Shown: positions 1 to 9,151, counted from the stretch's first letter. The stretch: 64,000 nucleotides of DNA from Caedibacter sp052030685 (GCF_052030685.1 NZ_JBQAJM010000002.1:66183-130182); one strand, 5' to 3'. Notes: a model not told the origin generated them from the sequence alone. Translations and numbers: made by a program.

Positions 1-3000
1 GCTTAGGATATCATCATAATATTGTCCCTTATCATCTATTGCTGTCAAACTTAAAGAAAGAGGGTGAGATTTATAGTAAAATCCGTTCTCTAATGAGGCA
101 TATAAAAGCGCAGCGACAATCGCTTTTTTATCAACGACCTGATAACTTTTAAAACTATTGAATAATTGACTTACTTGCGCAATCTGAGTTTGCAATGATT
201 CTCTTAAGGGATTTTGGTCTTCTGGCAAAAAATGCAACCATATAATGACTTTATCAAAATCTTGTATCTCATAACTCCCTTTACGCGCATGATGAGATGC
301 CTCTAATAAACACCAATCTAAGGTACTATCTGACTGATATTTTTTTATAAATTGTTGATTTAAATCCAAAAACATTTCACTTGGAACAGGAAATGATTGT
401 TCTTGTTTAGAGAGTAAATTTTGATGCCTATCATCTAAAAATGAATACATCAACTGCGCACTATCAACACTCGACAACAAAAACTCATCCGATGGAATGG
501 GATGAGTGCTAAATAAACTCCAAGCACCACCTCTTAACATACTGTAAAAGAACATTTTTGTTTCTAATGGGTATTGTTTGGACTTTGAGTATTCAGATAC
601 TTTATCAAGTAATGCGCGCTTTTGTTTTTCAACACTATCTGTGATTTGATCTCTTTTTATAATCGCTGATTGCACAAAGGTATCATATTCAAATGTTTCC
701 CCTTTGGCGTTATAAGGCACTGCTTGTACTTGTTGCTTTAAGAATTCATGGATATTACTAAGCAAGGTTAAATAGGCTTTTTGTTTAACTTCAACTTTCT
801 GCCCATCTTTGAGGTAAACACTGGCTTTATCCAAATAGTCAACTGCCATCTGCCCATGTTTATACAGTGAATCCGATAAAATCATCATTTGCGGGCGCAC
901 ACTGTTATAGACTTTCTTTAATCCACTTAACCAATAATGACTATTCACCGTGTCAGCATACTGCTCAAGCTCAGGTAATAACTGATAAGTAATAGCTTCT
1001 AACACTTGCGCGATACTTCGCTCATCTTCATAGAGTTTTTTTAAACTTCCTCTGAACTCCTCGTTATGAAAAATCATACTGCCATACTGTTTGATCATAC
1101 TGCTTGCAGATCGCTTACCAATATCAAGTAAAACCAAACGTTCAAATAGCGACATCATTGTTGCGAGTATCAATGCCATTGTCGGCAGTAGTGCATCTTT
1201 TGCTGAAGCGGCGATGGCTTGTACGACCTTATTAACAGGATCACCTTCTAACATCTCATCAAGTGCTTTTTGTGAGAAACACTTTTGATAACGCTTTAAA
1301 TATTCTTGAATTAATTTTTCTAAGCGCTCCTCAATTTTTTTATCTTTTGCCTTTTCCTCATCCTTTACATAAAGATGCTTGTTAATCGCCTGATTTGCCT
1401 TATCCATTGACTCACGCGCATAGTGTACAACAAAGGAATGTATGACCATGCTATAACTATAATCAAGCAGCAAATAAAAAGGTGTAACACCACTTATAGC
1501 TAATGATGATTGACTGACTGCACTGCGTTTTCTAAATAAGAATTGCAGCATAGGCATTTCAAGGGGGAAACAGCTGGCAATGACTTTTTCTAAATCATCG
1601 GCACTTTCCTTAAAGTGCTTCTGTACTTCTGCATGCTTTTCTTGCTTTAAAAGCGCTGCCACATCATCACCAAATCCTTTAGCATCGGCGTCTTCAGAAA
1701 CCTCAATTGCCGCCTGCGTTAAAGGTGTATCTTGTTTGGCAGCAATTGCTTTAATCATTAGCACCTTATCAACCCACGCTTGAACAATTGGGATTTGTTC
1801 AGGGTCTTTCATTTTGCCAAATAATGCATCTAATTTTAATTCTAAACTGTCTATTTCAGTACACTCAAGATATGCCATCTCAGGCATTGTTTGCTGCTTG
1901 CTGCCAAATAATAATTGTGCAATCTCTTTTTCTGTTGTGAGATTTGTACCTGAGTAGCTAATGGCAACAATTTTATGTTTTACAGGTTCTGATTCTGCGA
2001 CTTTTTCAAGTGTGATGTTTATTGTAGAGTTAATATAACTTTTATCCATTAAGTCTTTGAGTTTTCCATCAACAGCCGTTTTATCTTTAACCTCGGTAAA
2101 AAACGCATCATAATAAGTAAACATCTTAAGATATAAACTACCAATAAAGGTGTTTAACATGCTGCTATTGAGTGAAATATCATTATAGCTAAACATCAGA
2201 CGTAAGATTGGGCGCACTAAATCAAAGTAATAATTCATCAGCGGCATCGATTCATGAATATGTTTGAGCATTGCCGTGGGTGCTGAAGTTTCTACTTTGT
2301 ACAAGACACTTTGGAAATAGGACTGCGACAAGCGTGCTACTTCAAACGGTGGAATGGCTTTTTTAAATTTGCCACCTAAGTCAACACCACCCAACATCGT
2401 ATGCCCAAAATTACCACCAAAGACTTTGAGTGTTTTATCATTAGGCTTCTCTTTGATCATTTGCTTGGATGCTTCAATGGCTGCTTTATTTTGCGCAATG
2501 AGCTTTTGCATCTGATCATAATGCCCTTTTTGTTCAGCAACATCGGTCACAAATGCTTTGACATTACCCATGCTTGAGGCGATATTGCTATAGGATTTTT
2601 TTGCCAAGAAACTGGCAATCCCTGCGGTAGGAGCTGCATTCATGTAGGATACTTCATTAACCTGTTTATCCCCTATGCGACTTAGCATGGTTGACATCTT
2701 CTGCATATGGATATTTTGACTTTCTTTAAGCACACTGACTAAATGTGAGGTAGCGTTTCTAAAAGATTCAGAGCGCTCTTGTAAATTTTGCTCTTGTTTT
2801 TGCTCTAATAATGGAATGGCGATTGAAGTAATATATTCATTTAAATGATCGATATGCGCATATAGGGTTGGATAGACTAAATTGCCATTTTGATACAAAT
2901 AATGCGTCATATTGAGGATATTATAAAGATGATTGGTAATGATAAATAGCAAGACAATATCTAAGGATACAAAGGTATAAACCGTGCCACTTTTATTAAC

Positions 3001-3591
3001 CATGGTTGAAATATCAGCATCGGTTTGCGCATCAGAGAGTTTCTTTGGGTCTAACGAGCTTGCCGTGTGCACTTGCAAAAAAGTAACTAAATCGGCAAAA
3101 ACCATAATAAGATCACGCTTCACATCATCCAATTCAAAAAAGTTTGAACCATTATCAATGCGCCCACTTTTAGAGGCTACTGCCAGTTTATATGGCGCAA
3201 TACCATCGGTTAAAAATACACGTTTGCCCGTGAGGTAACCCCATATTTTTTTGGATGTTTCACGTAAACCCCAGCTTTCAGCTAAGAATTTATGCGCCTC
3301 TTTTGAGTTTTCACTGCCAAATTGCATACGGCATTGCAAATCATGACTTTCAATCTTATTAACACTTCCCTTTAAGCCTTCACGAATCTCACCAATTTTA
3401 TCATCAAAGAAATTAACATATTGCTGCACAATCTGCGGATCAACAACAATCAGTGACACATCTTCAACCTTGGTATTATCGTTAACATCTTCGATTGACG
3501 CATAGCTTTTATACGCTTCCTGTAAGACTTGATAGCCCAGTTTGGCAACCGGTGAAAAACTTGCAACTGAAAAAGGCATTCCAAACATCAT
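1..3591 (-). CDS. Very large T6SS-linked protein of unknown function, C-terminus outside window
   Basis: A minus-strand frame starts at two adjacent ATG codons (3591 and 3588) and runs without a stop to base 1, giving 1197 codons and no terminator, so the protein is longer than what is visible. I do not recognise the family. There is no signal peptide and no Walker A motif. Two moderately hydrophobic stretches stand out, near residues 200-222 (SLDIVLLFIITNHLYNIL) and 797-815 (LPTMALILATMMSLF); the rest is charged and mostly helical in character. An AGGGA sequence sits just upstream of the start. It is divergent from iglA across a 429-base gap. In Francisella the large effector-like genes pdpD (about 1200 residues) and pdpC (about 1300) belong to the same island and pdpD lies directly upstream of iglA, on the same strand as iglA. 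A PdpC/PdpD-like role is therefore an inference from size and position only. Confidence 0.8.
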   Translation of the reverse strand, partial: MMFGMPFSVASFSPVAKLGYQVLQEAYKSYASIEDVNDNTKVEDVSLIVVDPQIVQQYVNFFDDKIGEIREGLKGSVNKIESHDLQCRMQFGSENSKEAHKFLAESWGLRETSKKIWGYLTGKRVFLTDGIAPYKLAVASKSGRIDNGSNFFELDDVKRDLIMVFADLVTFLQVHTASSLDPKKLSDAQTDADISTMVNKSGTVYTFVSLDIVLLFIITNHLYNILNMTHYLYQNGNLVYPTLYAHIDHLNEYITSIAIPLLEQKQEQNLQERSESFRNATSHLVSVLKESQNIHMQKMSTMLSRIGDKQVNEVSYMNAAPTAGIASFLAKKSYSNIASSMGNVKAFVTDVAEQKGHYDQMQKLIAQNKAAIEASKQMIKEKPNDKTLKVFGGNFGHTMLGGVDLGGKFKKAIPPFEVARLSQSYFQSVLYKVETSAPTAMLKHIHESMPLMNYYFDLVRPILRLMFSYNDISLNSSMLNTFIGSLYLKMFTYYDAFFTEVKDKTAVDGKLKDLMDKSYINSTINITLEKVAESEPVKHKIVAISYSGTNLTTEKEIAQLLFGSKQQTMPEMAYLECTEIDSLELKLDALFGKMKDPEQIPIVQAWVDKVLMIKAIAAKQDTPLTQAAIEVSEDADAKGFGDDVAALLKQEKHAEVQKHFKESADDLEKVIASCFPLEMPMLQFLFRKRSAVSQSSLAISGVTPFYLLLDYSYSMVIHSFVVHYARESMDKANQAINKHLYVKDEEKAKDKKIEERLEKLIQEYLKRYQKCFSQKALDEMLEGDPVNKVVQAIAASAKDALLPTMALILATMMSLFERLVLLDIGKRSASSMIKQYGSMIFHNEEFRGSLKKLYEDERSIAQVLEAITYQLLPELEQYADTVNSHYWLSGLKKVYNSVRPQMMILSDSLYKHGQMAVDYLDKASVYLKDGQKVEVKQKAYLTLLSNIHEFLKQQVQAVPYNAKGETFEYDTFVQSAIIKRDQITDSVEKQKRALLDKVSEYSKSKQYPLETKMFFYSMLRGGAWSLFSTHPIPSDEFLLSSVDSAQLMYSFLDDRHQNLLSKQEQSFPVPSEMFLDLNQQFIKKYQSDSTLDWCLLEASHHARKGSYEIQDFDKVIIWLHFLPEDQNPLRESLQTQIAQVSQLFNSFKSYQVVDKKAIVAALLYASLENGFYYKSHPLSLSLTAIDDKGQYYDDILS

Positions 3592-4020
3592 CCATTATCC
3601 CTGTAGGTTAGTTACTCCAATACTCAAGTTAACAACTTAAGTAACAACAGCCATTACTTGCCATTTCCTAATAAATAATCTATCGATAAAGAAACAATCA
3701 GGTCAAGTCAATTTAAAGCATTTTTTGAAAATAAAAAAAACAAAATTTGTCTGATTCATTAAAATCGTCATGCAATCATGCATAGAATTCATATAAATCA
3801 AGAGATGAATGTTATTTTTTCAAAAAAACCTATTAAATCATTCAAAAAATAAATTTGCATTTTTTGCTTTTAACTGTTGACTAATCATAAATCAAGAGGT
3901 TACATTGATTTAGCCAAATAGCTAACCAGAAAATTGAATTTCTAGTGAAAATCCGAGTGCTGATAGGAAATATTCTCAGCATATAATCAACCATAAATGA
4001 ATTAAAAAGGAACGGATAAC
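3592..4020. promoter_or_regulatory. Divergent intergenic region between the giant gene and iglA
   Basis: This 429-base AT-rich gap must hold the start signals for both divergent transcription units. On the plus strand a TATAAT hexamer at 3982-3987 is the best -10 candidate for iglA, with no convincing -35; a TTGACT near 3876 with 17 bases to TTACAT is an alternative. The iglA ribosome binding site AAGGAA lies at 4007-4012, eight bases before the ATG. No operator for an MglA/SspA/PigR-like regulator could be recognised by eye. Confidence 0.4.
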
Positions 4021-4590
4021 ATGGCTGTAAATAAGAAGCTTCCAAAATCAAGATTGATGATTCAATACGACACTCGCGTGAAAGGCGAGGCAAAGAAAAA
4101 AGAACTTCCATATCGCGTTCTCGTGATGGGCGATTTATCCAAAGGCAAATCAAAAGATGCCAAGCTTCCATTTGAAGATCGCGATGTCCGCATGATTAAA
4201 AATGGGCTTGATGCCACACTTAAAGATATGGAAATCACTGCAAATATGTGCGTTCCCAATAGCATCAACCCTGCGAAATCACCAATGATTGATATCAATT
4301 ATAAATTCACATCAATGGCAGATTTTCAGCCTGATCGCATTGCCAAAAAAGTGCCTGAATTGAATGCACTTCTTCAATTAAAAGAAATGCTGTCTTCCTT
4401 TGAGAAAGACATTGATAACAATCGCACGTTGAAAAAAACCATTGACGGTATTTTTTCAGATAAACAAACACTTGAATCCTTGAAAAAAGAGATTCCCAAT
4501 TTAGATCACTATAATCTTGCCAAAACTGATGATGGCACGATTGAAGGTGAAGTTGTCTCTGGCGAAGAAAACTCACAGCAAAACGGTTAA
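4021..4590 (+). CDS. iglA: T6SS sheath small subunit IglA (TssB/VipA family)
   Basis: IglA pairs with IglB to build the contractile sheath of the Francisella-type T6SS in the cytoplasm. The 189-residue protein matches the family from end to end in my memory of the Francisella sequence: an N-terminal block with SRLMIQY, then KKKELPYRVLVMGDLSKGKS (residues about 26-45), a central DFQPDRIAKKVPELNALL and the helix ending in KDIDNNRTLKKTIDGIFSD that in Francisella binds IglB. Length is about that of Francisella IglA (184). It is the first gene of a plus-strand operon, with AAGGAA eight bases before the ATG, and is separated from iglB by 12 bases. The last 20 residues are acidic and poorly conserved. 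Confidence 0.95.
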   Translation: MAVNKKLPKSRLMIQYDTRVKGEAKKKELPYRVLVMGDLSKGKSKDAKLPFEDRDVRMIKNGLDATLKDMEITANMCVPNSINPAKSPMIDINYKFTSMADFQPDRIAKKVPELNALLQLKEMLSSFEKDIDNNRTLKKTIDGIFSDKQTLESLKKEIPNLDHYNLAKTDDGTIEGEVVSGEENSQQNG

Positions 4591-4602
4591 GGAGAACATG
4601 AA

Positions 4603-6153
4603 ATGTCTGAAACAAGCACTGTAGAACAAAACGCCTTGACAAGCATTTTCTCAATGTTCGGTGGCTCACAAGAAGAGCAAAGCACCAGTATTGAAAAGAT
4701 CAATGCCAATATTAAAGAAGACATCAATGCCGTTGCCAATATTGCGGATGACTATTACTCACGAAATATTGCCGCACTCGCACTGGTCTTGGCAAATAAC
4801 GATGACATTGTCAATTACAATAAAATTTATGTTCAGCGTGCGATTGAGCGCATCAACCAAATTATCGAAGAGCAAGTGAATAGCATCTTATTGCACCCTG
4901 AGTTTCGCTATATTGAGAATCAATGGTTACAACTTAAAGAGGTGATGCAGCATGATTATGATAACATCGATGTTGCAATACTTGATGTTACCAAAGAAGA
5001 GCTACAATACGACTTTGAACGCAATCTGTATGATATCTCAAGCAGTGAACTATTTAAGAAAGTCTATGTTTCTGAATATGACCAATATGGTGGCGAGCCA
5101 TATGGTTTATTGATGGGGCTATATGATTTTAAAAACAGCATGGATGATATCACTTGGCTAACTGGGATGGGTATGGTTGCTGAGAGCGCACACGCACCCT
5201 TTATCTCTGCGATTAACCCACAATTTTTTGGGGTTGATGACATTGCTGAGCTCAAACAGATCAAAAGTTTTGAAACATTACTTGAGCACCCACGCTATCG
5301 TGATTGGAATGCCTTTCGCAAAACCGACCAGGCGGCTTACGTCGGTCTATGTTTGGGTGACTTTATCTTACGTCAACCTTATCATCCAGTAAATAGTCCT
5401 GTAGCTGATAGCCGTATGAATAATTTTGTTGAGCAAGTTAACAATTATGAATCGAATGATACTTATCTGTGGGGAAGCTCATCTTTGCTATTTGCCAAAA
5501 ATGTGATGCGTTCTTTTGCTGAAAGCGGTTGGTTCCAGTACATTAGAGGTCCTGAAAACGGTGGCTACATCAAAGAGCTCATTGCGCCAGTTTATAACAT
5601 TCGTGGATTTGATGAGCAGCGTTCGGCTTTAAACATTTCACTGCCTGATTATATGGAGCTGTCATTAGCAAATATTGGTGTTATCCCTATTATTGAGGAA
5701 AAAGGCACAGCAAACGCCTGCTTCTTTAGCGTTAACTCAATCAAACGCGTTGAAGAATTTGTGGATGACTTTGATTCAATGAACTCGCAGTTGGTCGCTA
5801 ACCTTTCCTACACTTTATGTATTTCACGCATTGCACATTATATTAAATGTGTTATCCGCGATAAAATCGGTAGTGTTACCAGTACTGAGATCATCCAAGA
5901 GCAATTATCAAAATGGCTTGGTCGCTATGTTACAACAGTTTTCCAACCAACTGCACTTGAGATGGCAAAATACCCATTTAGAGCTGCTGATATTCAGGTA
6001 ACCCAGATTCCAGGCAAGGCAGGCTGGTATAAGTGCAATATCACGGTATTGCCGCATATTCAATTTGAAGGTATGGACACAACCTTAAAGATTGATACGC
6101 GTCTTGACCCAGGTCTTTTTGCCACAGCAGAAGCTGAAGGCGAAGGTGAATAA
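4603..6153 (+). CDS. iglB: T6SS sheath large subunit IglB (TssC/VipB family)
   Basis: IglB is the large sheath subunit that assembles with IglA into the contractile tubule. The 516-residue length fits the Francisella protein (about 514) and TssC in general. Recognisable TssC features include the segment HPEFRYIENQWLQLKEVM (residues about 98-115), the YGGEPYGLLMGLYDF block near residue 165 and a C-terminal region with KYPFRAADIQVTQIPGKAGWYKCNITVLPH that resembles the conserved TssC tail. A GGAG ribosome binding site begins right after the iglA stop at 4591, eight bases before the ATG, so the two genes are co-transcribed and probably translated in near-stoichiometric amounts. The C-terminus is short and acidic (AEAEGEGE). 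Confidence 0.95.
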   Translation: MSETSTVEQNALTSIFSMFGGSQEEQSTSIEKINANIKEDINAVANIADDYYSRNIAALALVLANNDDIVNYNKIYVQRAIERINQIIEEQVNSILLHPEFRYIENQWLQLKEVMQHDYDNIDVAILDVTKEELQYDFERNLYDISSSELFKKVYVSEYDQYGGEPYGLLMGLYDFKNSMDDITWLTGMGMVAESAHAPFISAINPQFFGVDDIAELKQIKSFETLLEHPRYRDWNAFRKTDQAAYVGLCLGDFILRQPYHPVNSPVADSRMNNFVEQVNNYESNDTYLWGSSSLLFAKNVMRSFAESGWFQYIRGPENGGYIKELIAPVYNIRGFDEQRSALNISLPDYMELSLANIGVIPIIEEKGTANACFFSVNSIKRVEEFVDDFDSMNSQLVANLSYTLCISRIAHYIKCVIRDKIGSVTSTEIIQEQLSKWLGRYVTTVFQPTALEMAKYPFRAADIQVTQIPGKAGWYKCNITVLPHIQFEGMDTTLKIDTRLDPGLFATAEAEGEGE

Positions 6154-6276
6154 TTACATTATTATTTTATGATATCCGCTCGTAGATCATTTTGCGAAGT
6201 TCAATTAGAACGTCGTTCGTTGTTGGTATACCAGCATTTCCCAACCACTAACCACTAATAAACAAGGAGTTTTAAC
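6154..6276 (+). promoter_or_regulatory. iglB-iglC spacer with alternative small hairpins
   Basis: The 123-base spacer is long for an otherwise tight operon. It contains GTTC-AATTA-GAAC at 6199-6211 and, overlapping it, GAAC-GTC-GTTC at 6208-6218, which cannot form at the same time. The iglC ribosome binding site (AAGGAG) follows about eight bases before the ATG. A role in processing or in setting the high level of the tube protein relative to the sheath is only an inference. Confidence 0.3.
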
Positions 6277-6945
6277 ATGGCAAGTATCGAACCTAAAGTA
6301 GCAAGATCCGTTGTCTTAGATGCCAAACCACTAAGCTTTAAGCTTGGCGAAGCTGACTTTGCAGGAAGTCACTCTAAACCACGTGTTTGGTTTGACTCAT
6401 TAACGATCTTAGGGCAAAACATGGGCAAATTTTTATTTGCCATCGATGGCGGTCAAAACTTAAATGATGTGACAAGCCCAACGGCTGCTTGCAACCTAAT
6501 CGAGTTTCATTTATCAGGTCCACAAATGAAAGCAAGTCTTGAAGTAACCATTGGTCTACCAATTAGTCCAAAAATGAAAACCACACTAGAAGGACTTATT
6601 TCTTCTGTTAAGAAATCGGAAGCAAAAGATACATCGATTAAATTTGGTAAAACCAATGCCTCTCAAGAGTACAAAAATGATGACAAATGGGATGTAATTA
6701 CTGATCTTTCTGAGCTTGTTTTAGTCCCTGTTGAAAACGCAGCCTTTAATATCGATTTCCAACAATATGGCTTCCTAGGCGGCTCAACTGCCGCAGCTGA
6801 TTACTATATTGTAACGATTACTGGGGTTATGGTTGACAAGGCAAACTTTTCCAAGGCAGCATTAGATGTTGTTCATGGTGAGAGTACTGAAAAAGGACAG
6901 TATGGCTTATTGAGTATTGATGAAGCGGCTTCTTCAGCTGGTTAA
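6277..6945 (+). CDS. iglC: T6SS tube protein IglC (Hcp-like)
   Basis: IglC is the Hcp-like protein that forms the inner tube of the Francisella T6SS and is one of its most abundant and secreted proteins. The match to Francisella IglC is direct: GSHSKPRVWFDSLTILGQNM (residues about 30-49) corresponds to GSHPNCRLFIDSLTIAGEKL, and KFGKTNASQEYKNDDKWDV followed by TDLSELVLVPVENAAFNIDF corresponds to the conserved beta-rich core. Length is 222 residues against about 209 in Francisella, the extra being at both ends. There is no signal peptide, as expected for a T6SS tube subunit. It has its own good ribosome binding site after a 123-base spacer. Confidence 0.95.
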   Translation: MASIEPKVARSVVLDAKPLSFKLGEADFAGSHSKPRVWFDSLTILGQNMGKFLFAIDGGQNLNDVTSPTAACNLIEFHLSGPQMKASLEVTIGLPISPKMKTTLEGLISSVKKSEAKDTSIKFGKTNASQEYKNDDKWDVITDLSELVLVPVENAAFNIDFQQYGFLGGSTAAADYYIVTITGVMVDKANFSKAALDVVHGESTEKGQYGLLSIDEAASSAG

Positions 6946-6978
6946 TATACCGCCTAAAAACAATTAAAAAGGTAAAAT

Positions 6979-8154
6979 ATGGCAGCAAAAGTTCATTGGC
7001 AAGATGGTGCGTTATTAAGTGCTAAGTATTTCATTACACAAGATATGCTGGGACATCAATATGTCGCGCAAGCACTACAATTACCCTATCAAATGCAGTA
7101 TGGCATACTTAGCTTAAAACTTGATAACAAGCTCCTTAGTGTGGGTGAGCTTAAGATTGATGAGCTTGCACTATACACGCAAGCCCGTTTATTCTTTGAA
7201 CTTTCGTCACAACATAATGCCTTGCATCTTTCGCTAACGGATCATGATGATACCAAAGCATCTATTTTTGTGAATGTTACACATCAAACGCATATTGCTG
7301 ATATTCCGACTTTACGCCCTTGTTTTCACTTGTCATTTGCAAGTGATCCAAGTGCTGTGCATAGTATCAAAATTTGCGAGCTGCACCTTAGCAGTGACGG
7401 TTGGCAAATTTCTGAGTTCACACCGCCACTTTTAAGCTGCAATAGCACAACTTTCCTGCCGACTTTACATCGGTTAGAGAAGATTCTTATTTCTCTTAAA
7501 CACCTTATCCACCATTATCAGCACAAATCCCATTTATATCCATTATTAAGCTTAATGCTGTTTAAACTTGAGGATAAACTACAATCAATTACGCAACGCG
7601 CCATCCATTACCACCCCTTTGAGTTATATACCCTCTTAAAAGAGCTTTGTTTTTTACTACCTGATGAGCATCAAGTCTTCGAGAAAAACATATTACAGAT
7701 GCCTTTTGAGTTTTACGCGCCGCATAAATGCTTTCTAAGTTTATTTAACACACTTGAGGCATTCTTAAACAAACCTATAAAGCAGCAGTTTATTGAGTTA
7801 CAACTTGAGGGTGAATATTTCACAGCCTCACACTTAGCGAGTGATTTCCTTGCAGCGAAGCAATTCTTTTTGGTTGTTAAGAAGCCCAGTGTTGAGAGTG
7901 TTGATCTTAACCCCAAGTTCATTAAACTCTCAGCAATTTCACGCAATAAGCATATCAATCAAATGTCACTATCAGGTGTGCAACTAGAATACATGCCAGA
8001 TAGTGGAATACATCAGTTAAATAATCCATTGCTATATAAAACCTATCGCCTAGCACCAGGACAAGAGTGGGATTATATTCTAAGCGAGAAAAACCTCATT
8101 TTCCAAGCCAATACTAAAAATGAGGCGTATCAGTTTTTTATTTACTACCGTTAA
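6979..8154 (+). CDS. iglD: T6SS baseplate protein IglD (TssK family)
   Basis: IglD is the TssK equivalent, linking the baseplate to the membrane complex in the cytoplasm. The 391-residue length agrees with Francisella IglD (about 398). The N-terminus has the TssK-type pattern VHWQDGALLSAKYFITQDML (residues 4-23), then a block QYGILSLKLDNKLLSVGELKI, both seen in TssK proteins as W.EG..L...HF and WGL..L.LD...L. A helical middle part (residues about 160-250) and a C-terminal domain follow. AAGG lies eight bases before the ATG and the gene sits 33 bases after iglC, the position it occupies in Francisella. Confidence 0.88.
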   Translation: MAAKVHWQDGALLSAKYFITQDMLGHQYVAQALQLPYQMQYGILSLKLDNKLLSVGELKIDELALYTQARLFFELSSQHNALHLSLTDHDDTKASIFVNVTHQTHIADIPTLRPCFHLSFASDPSAVHSIKICELHLSSDGWQISEFTPPLLSCNSTTFLPTLHRLEKILISLKHLIHHYQHKSHLYPLLSLMLFKLEDKLQSITQRAIHYHPFELYTLLKELCFLLPDEHQVFEKNILQMPFEFYAPHKCFLSLFNTLEAFLNKPIKQQFIELQLEGEYFTASHLASDFLAAKQFFLVVKKPSVESVDLNPKFIKLSAISRNKHINQMSLSGVQLEYMPDSGIHQLNNPLLYKTYRLAPGQEWDYILSEKNLIFQANTKNEAYQFFIYYR

Positions 8155-8163
8155 TGTTCGATT

Positions 8164-8952
8164 ATGATTAAGGCATTTATTGATCGCTACCATAAACTCA
8201 AACGCTTAGTTAATATTGCCGAGTTACTTGAGTTAATCCACTATTATAATATTAGCGCGCAACATGTCTGCTTTGTGGCAAATTTCTCAATCACCCCGAG
8301 CAATCATCTAATTGAAGATGTTTATGTCAGTGATCATGATATTTTTGTGATAATTAACCTCTCTAAACTCACTATTTTTGCGGGTCTTCAACATTACTAC
8401 AGTCTTGCGGATAAAAATGATCAAATGCAGATTATTAATACGCTTAATCGTGGAACCTCCTTTCTACTACACCAATACTTTTATGGCTTATATCCAGAAT
8501 TTAATCAGGTCTATGATAGTAGCTATCAAAACGGTCAAGTGCTTTATTACGAACATGATACCAACAGCTTATCAGTTGCTACACTTGTCACCAGCTTACA
8601 ATATGAATTATCAGAGTATTGTGTAAGCTTCAGTGTGCAATCTGATCAATTTTTGCAAGCACTGAAATCCTACCATATCAACCAAAATAGTTACTTAAAT
8701 GCCTGCTATTTACAAGGACTTAAAAGCACAACCAAAGCATTTCTTAAGATGGTCATTAGCGTCCCACGATTTAATCGGCATATTATCGAAAGTATTCAAA
8801 AAATAATTAGCAACAATCCTTATTTCCAAAAAATGCAACATCTCGTCACGATTGATTTAACGATTAAGCTCAATGAAGTCGATCATAAATCGTTTTTGCC
8901 TATTACTTGCGGCAAAGACACGCTTAACTCAATTTTCCGCACACAGCTCTGA
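8164..8952 (+). CDS. Candidate T6SS baseplate protein, TssG/IglJ-like
   Basis: This 262-residue protein follows iglD by nine bases and ends the operon. I do not recognise it outright. The segment from about residue 78 (GLQHYYSLADKND, then NTLNRGTSFLLHQYFYGLYP) resembles the TssG pattern in which GL.G..GPLP..Y is followed by FLDIFNHRL..L.YR..., and the N-terminal LLELIHYY resembles the TssG VRLLERL start. Francisella IglJ, which has been proposed as TssG, has a similar length. In Francisella IglJ is encoded elsewhere in the island, so its place after iglD would be a rearrangement. No Shine-Dalgarno sequence is visible before the ATG, suggesting translation coupled to iglD. A wholly different component remains possible. 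Confidence 0.6.
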   Translation: MIKAFIDRYHKLKRLVNIAELLELIHYYNISAQHVCFVANFSITPSNHLIEDVYVSDHDIFVIINLSKLTIFAGLQHYYSLADKNDQMQIINTLNRGTSFLLHQYFYGLYPEFNQVYDSSYQNGQVLYYEHDTNSLSVATLVTSLQYELSEYCVSFSVQSDQFLQALKSYHINQNSYLNACYLQGLKSTTKAFLKMVISVPRFNRHIIESIQKIISNNPYFQKMQHLVTIDLTIKLNEVDHKSFLPITCGKDTLNSIFRTQL

Positions 8953-8965
8953 AATCAACATAAAC

Positions 8966-8992
8966 AAAAAAGGCCGCTTACGCGACCTTTTA
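8966..8992 (-). terminator. Intrinsic terminator behind tRNA-Glu, possibly bidirectional
   Basis: AAAAGG-C-CGC, loop TTAC, GCG-A-CCTTTT forms a stem with one mismatch. On the minus strand it is followed by TTTTTT and sits directly after the CCA end of the tRNA. On the plus strand it lies 14 bases after the last T6SS gene and ends in CCTTTTAA, so it may stop both units. Confidence 0.75.
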
Positions 8993-8997
8993 AATAA

Positions 8998-9073
8998 TGG
9001 CGTCCCCAAGGGGATTCGAACCCCTGTTACCGCCGTGAAAGGGCGGTGTCCTAGGCCTCTAGACGATGGGGAC
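8998..9073 (-). tRNA. tRNA-Glu (anticodon UUC)
   Basis: The minus strand folds into a complete cloverleaf of 76 bases. The acceptor stem pairs GTCCCCA with TGGGGAC, the anticodon stem pairs CCGCC with GGCGG around the loop CTTTCAC (anticodon TTC), and the T arm carries GGTTCGAATCC. The CCA end is encoded in the DNA (8998-9000 read as CCA). It has its own promoter 50 bases upstream and an intrinsic terminator directly downstream, so it is a single-gene unit, lying just beyond the end of the T6SS operon in convergent orientation. Confidence 0.97.
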
Positions 9074-9122
9074 ACTAGGAAACTTTCACTGATTTTCAGC
9101 GTACTGCCGAAAACTTCAGCGC

Positions 9123-9151
9123 ATTCTAGTGAGCTTTATGGTTACTGTCAA
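9123..9151 (-). promoter_or_regulatory. Sigma-70 promoter of tRNA-Glu
   Basis: On the minus strand TTGACA (9146-9151) is a perfect -35, followed by a 17-base spacer and TAGAAT (9123-9128) as -10. Transcription would start near 9116, giving a leader of about 43 bases before the tRNA. A GC-rich discriminator (GCGC) follows the -10, as is usual for stringently controlled stable RNA genes. Confidence 0.85.

Noticed and set aside
1091..3238. Several plus-strand frames of 60-85 codons over the giant gene
   Set aside because: They lie antisense to one long open frame, have no ribosome binding sites and no family resemblance.
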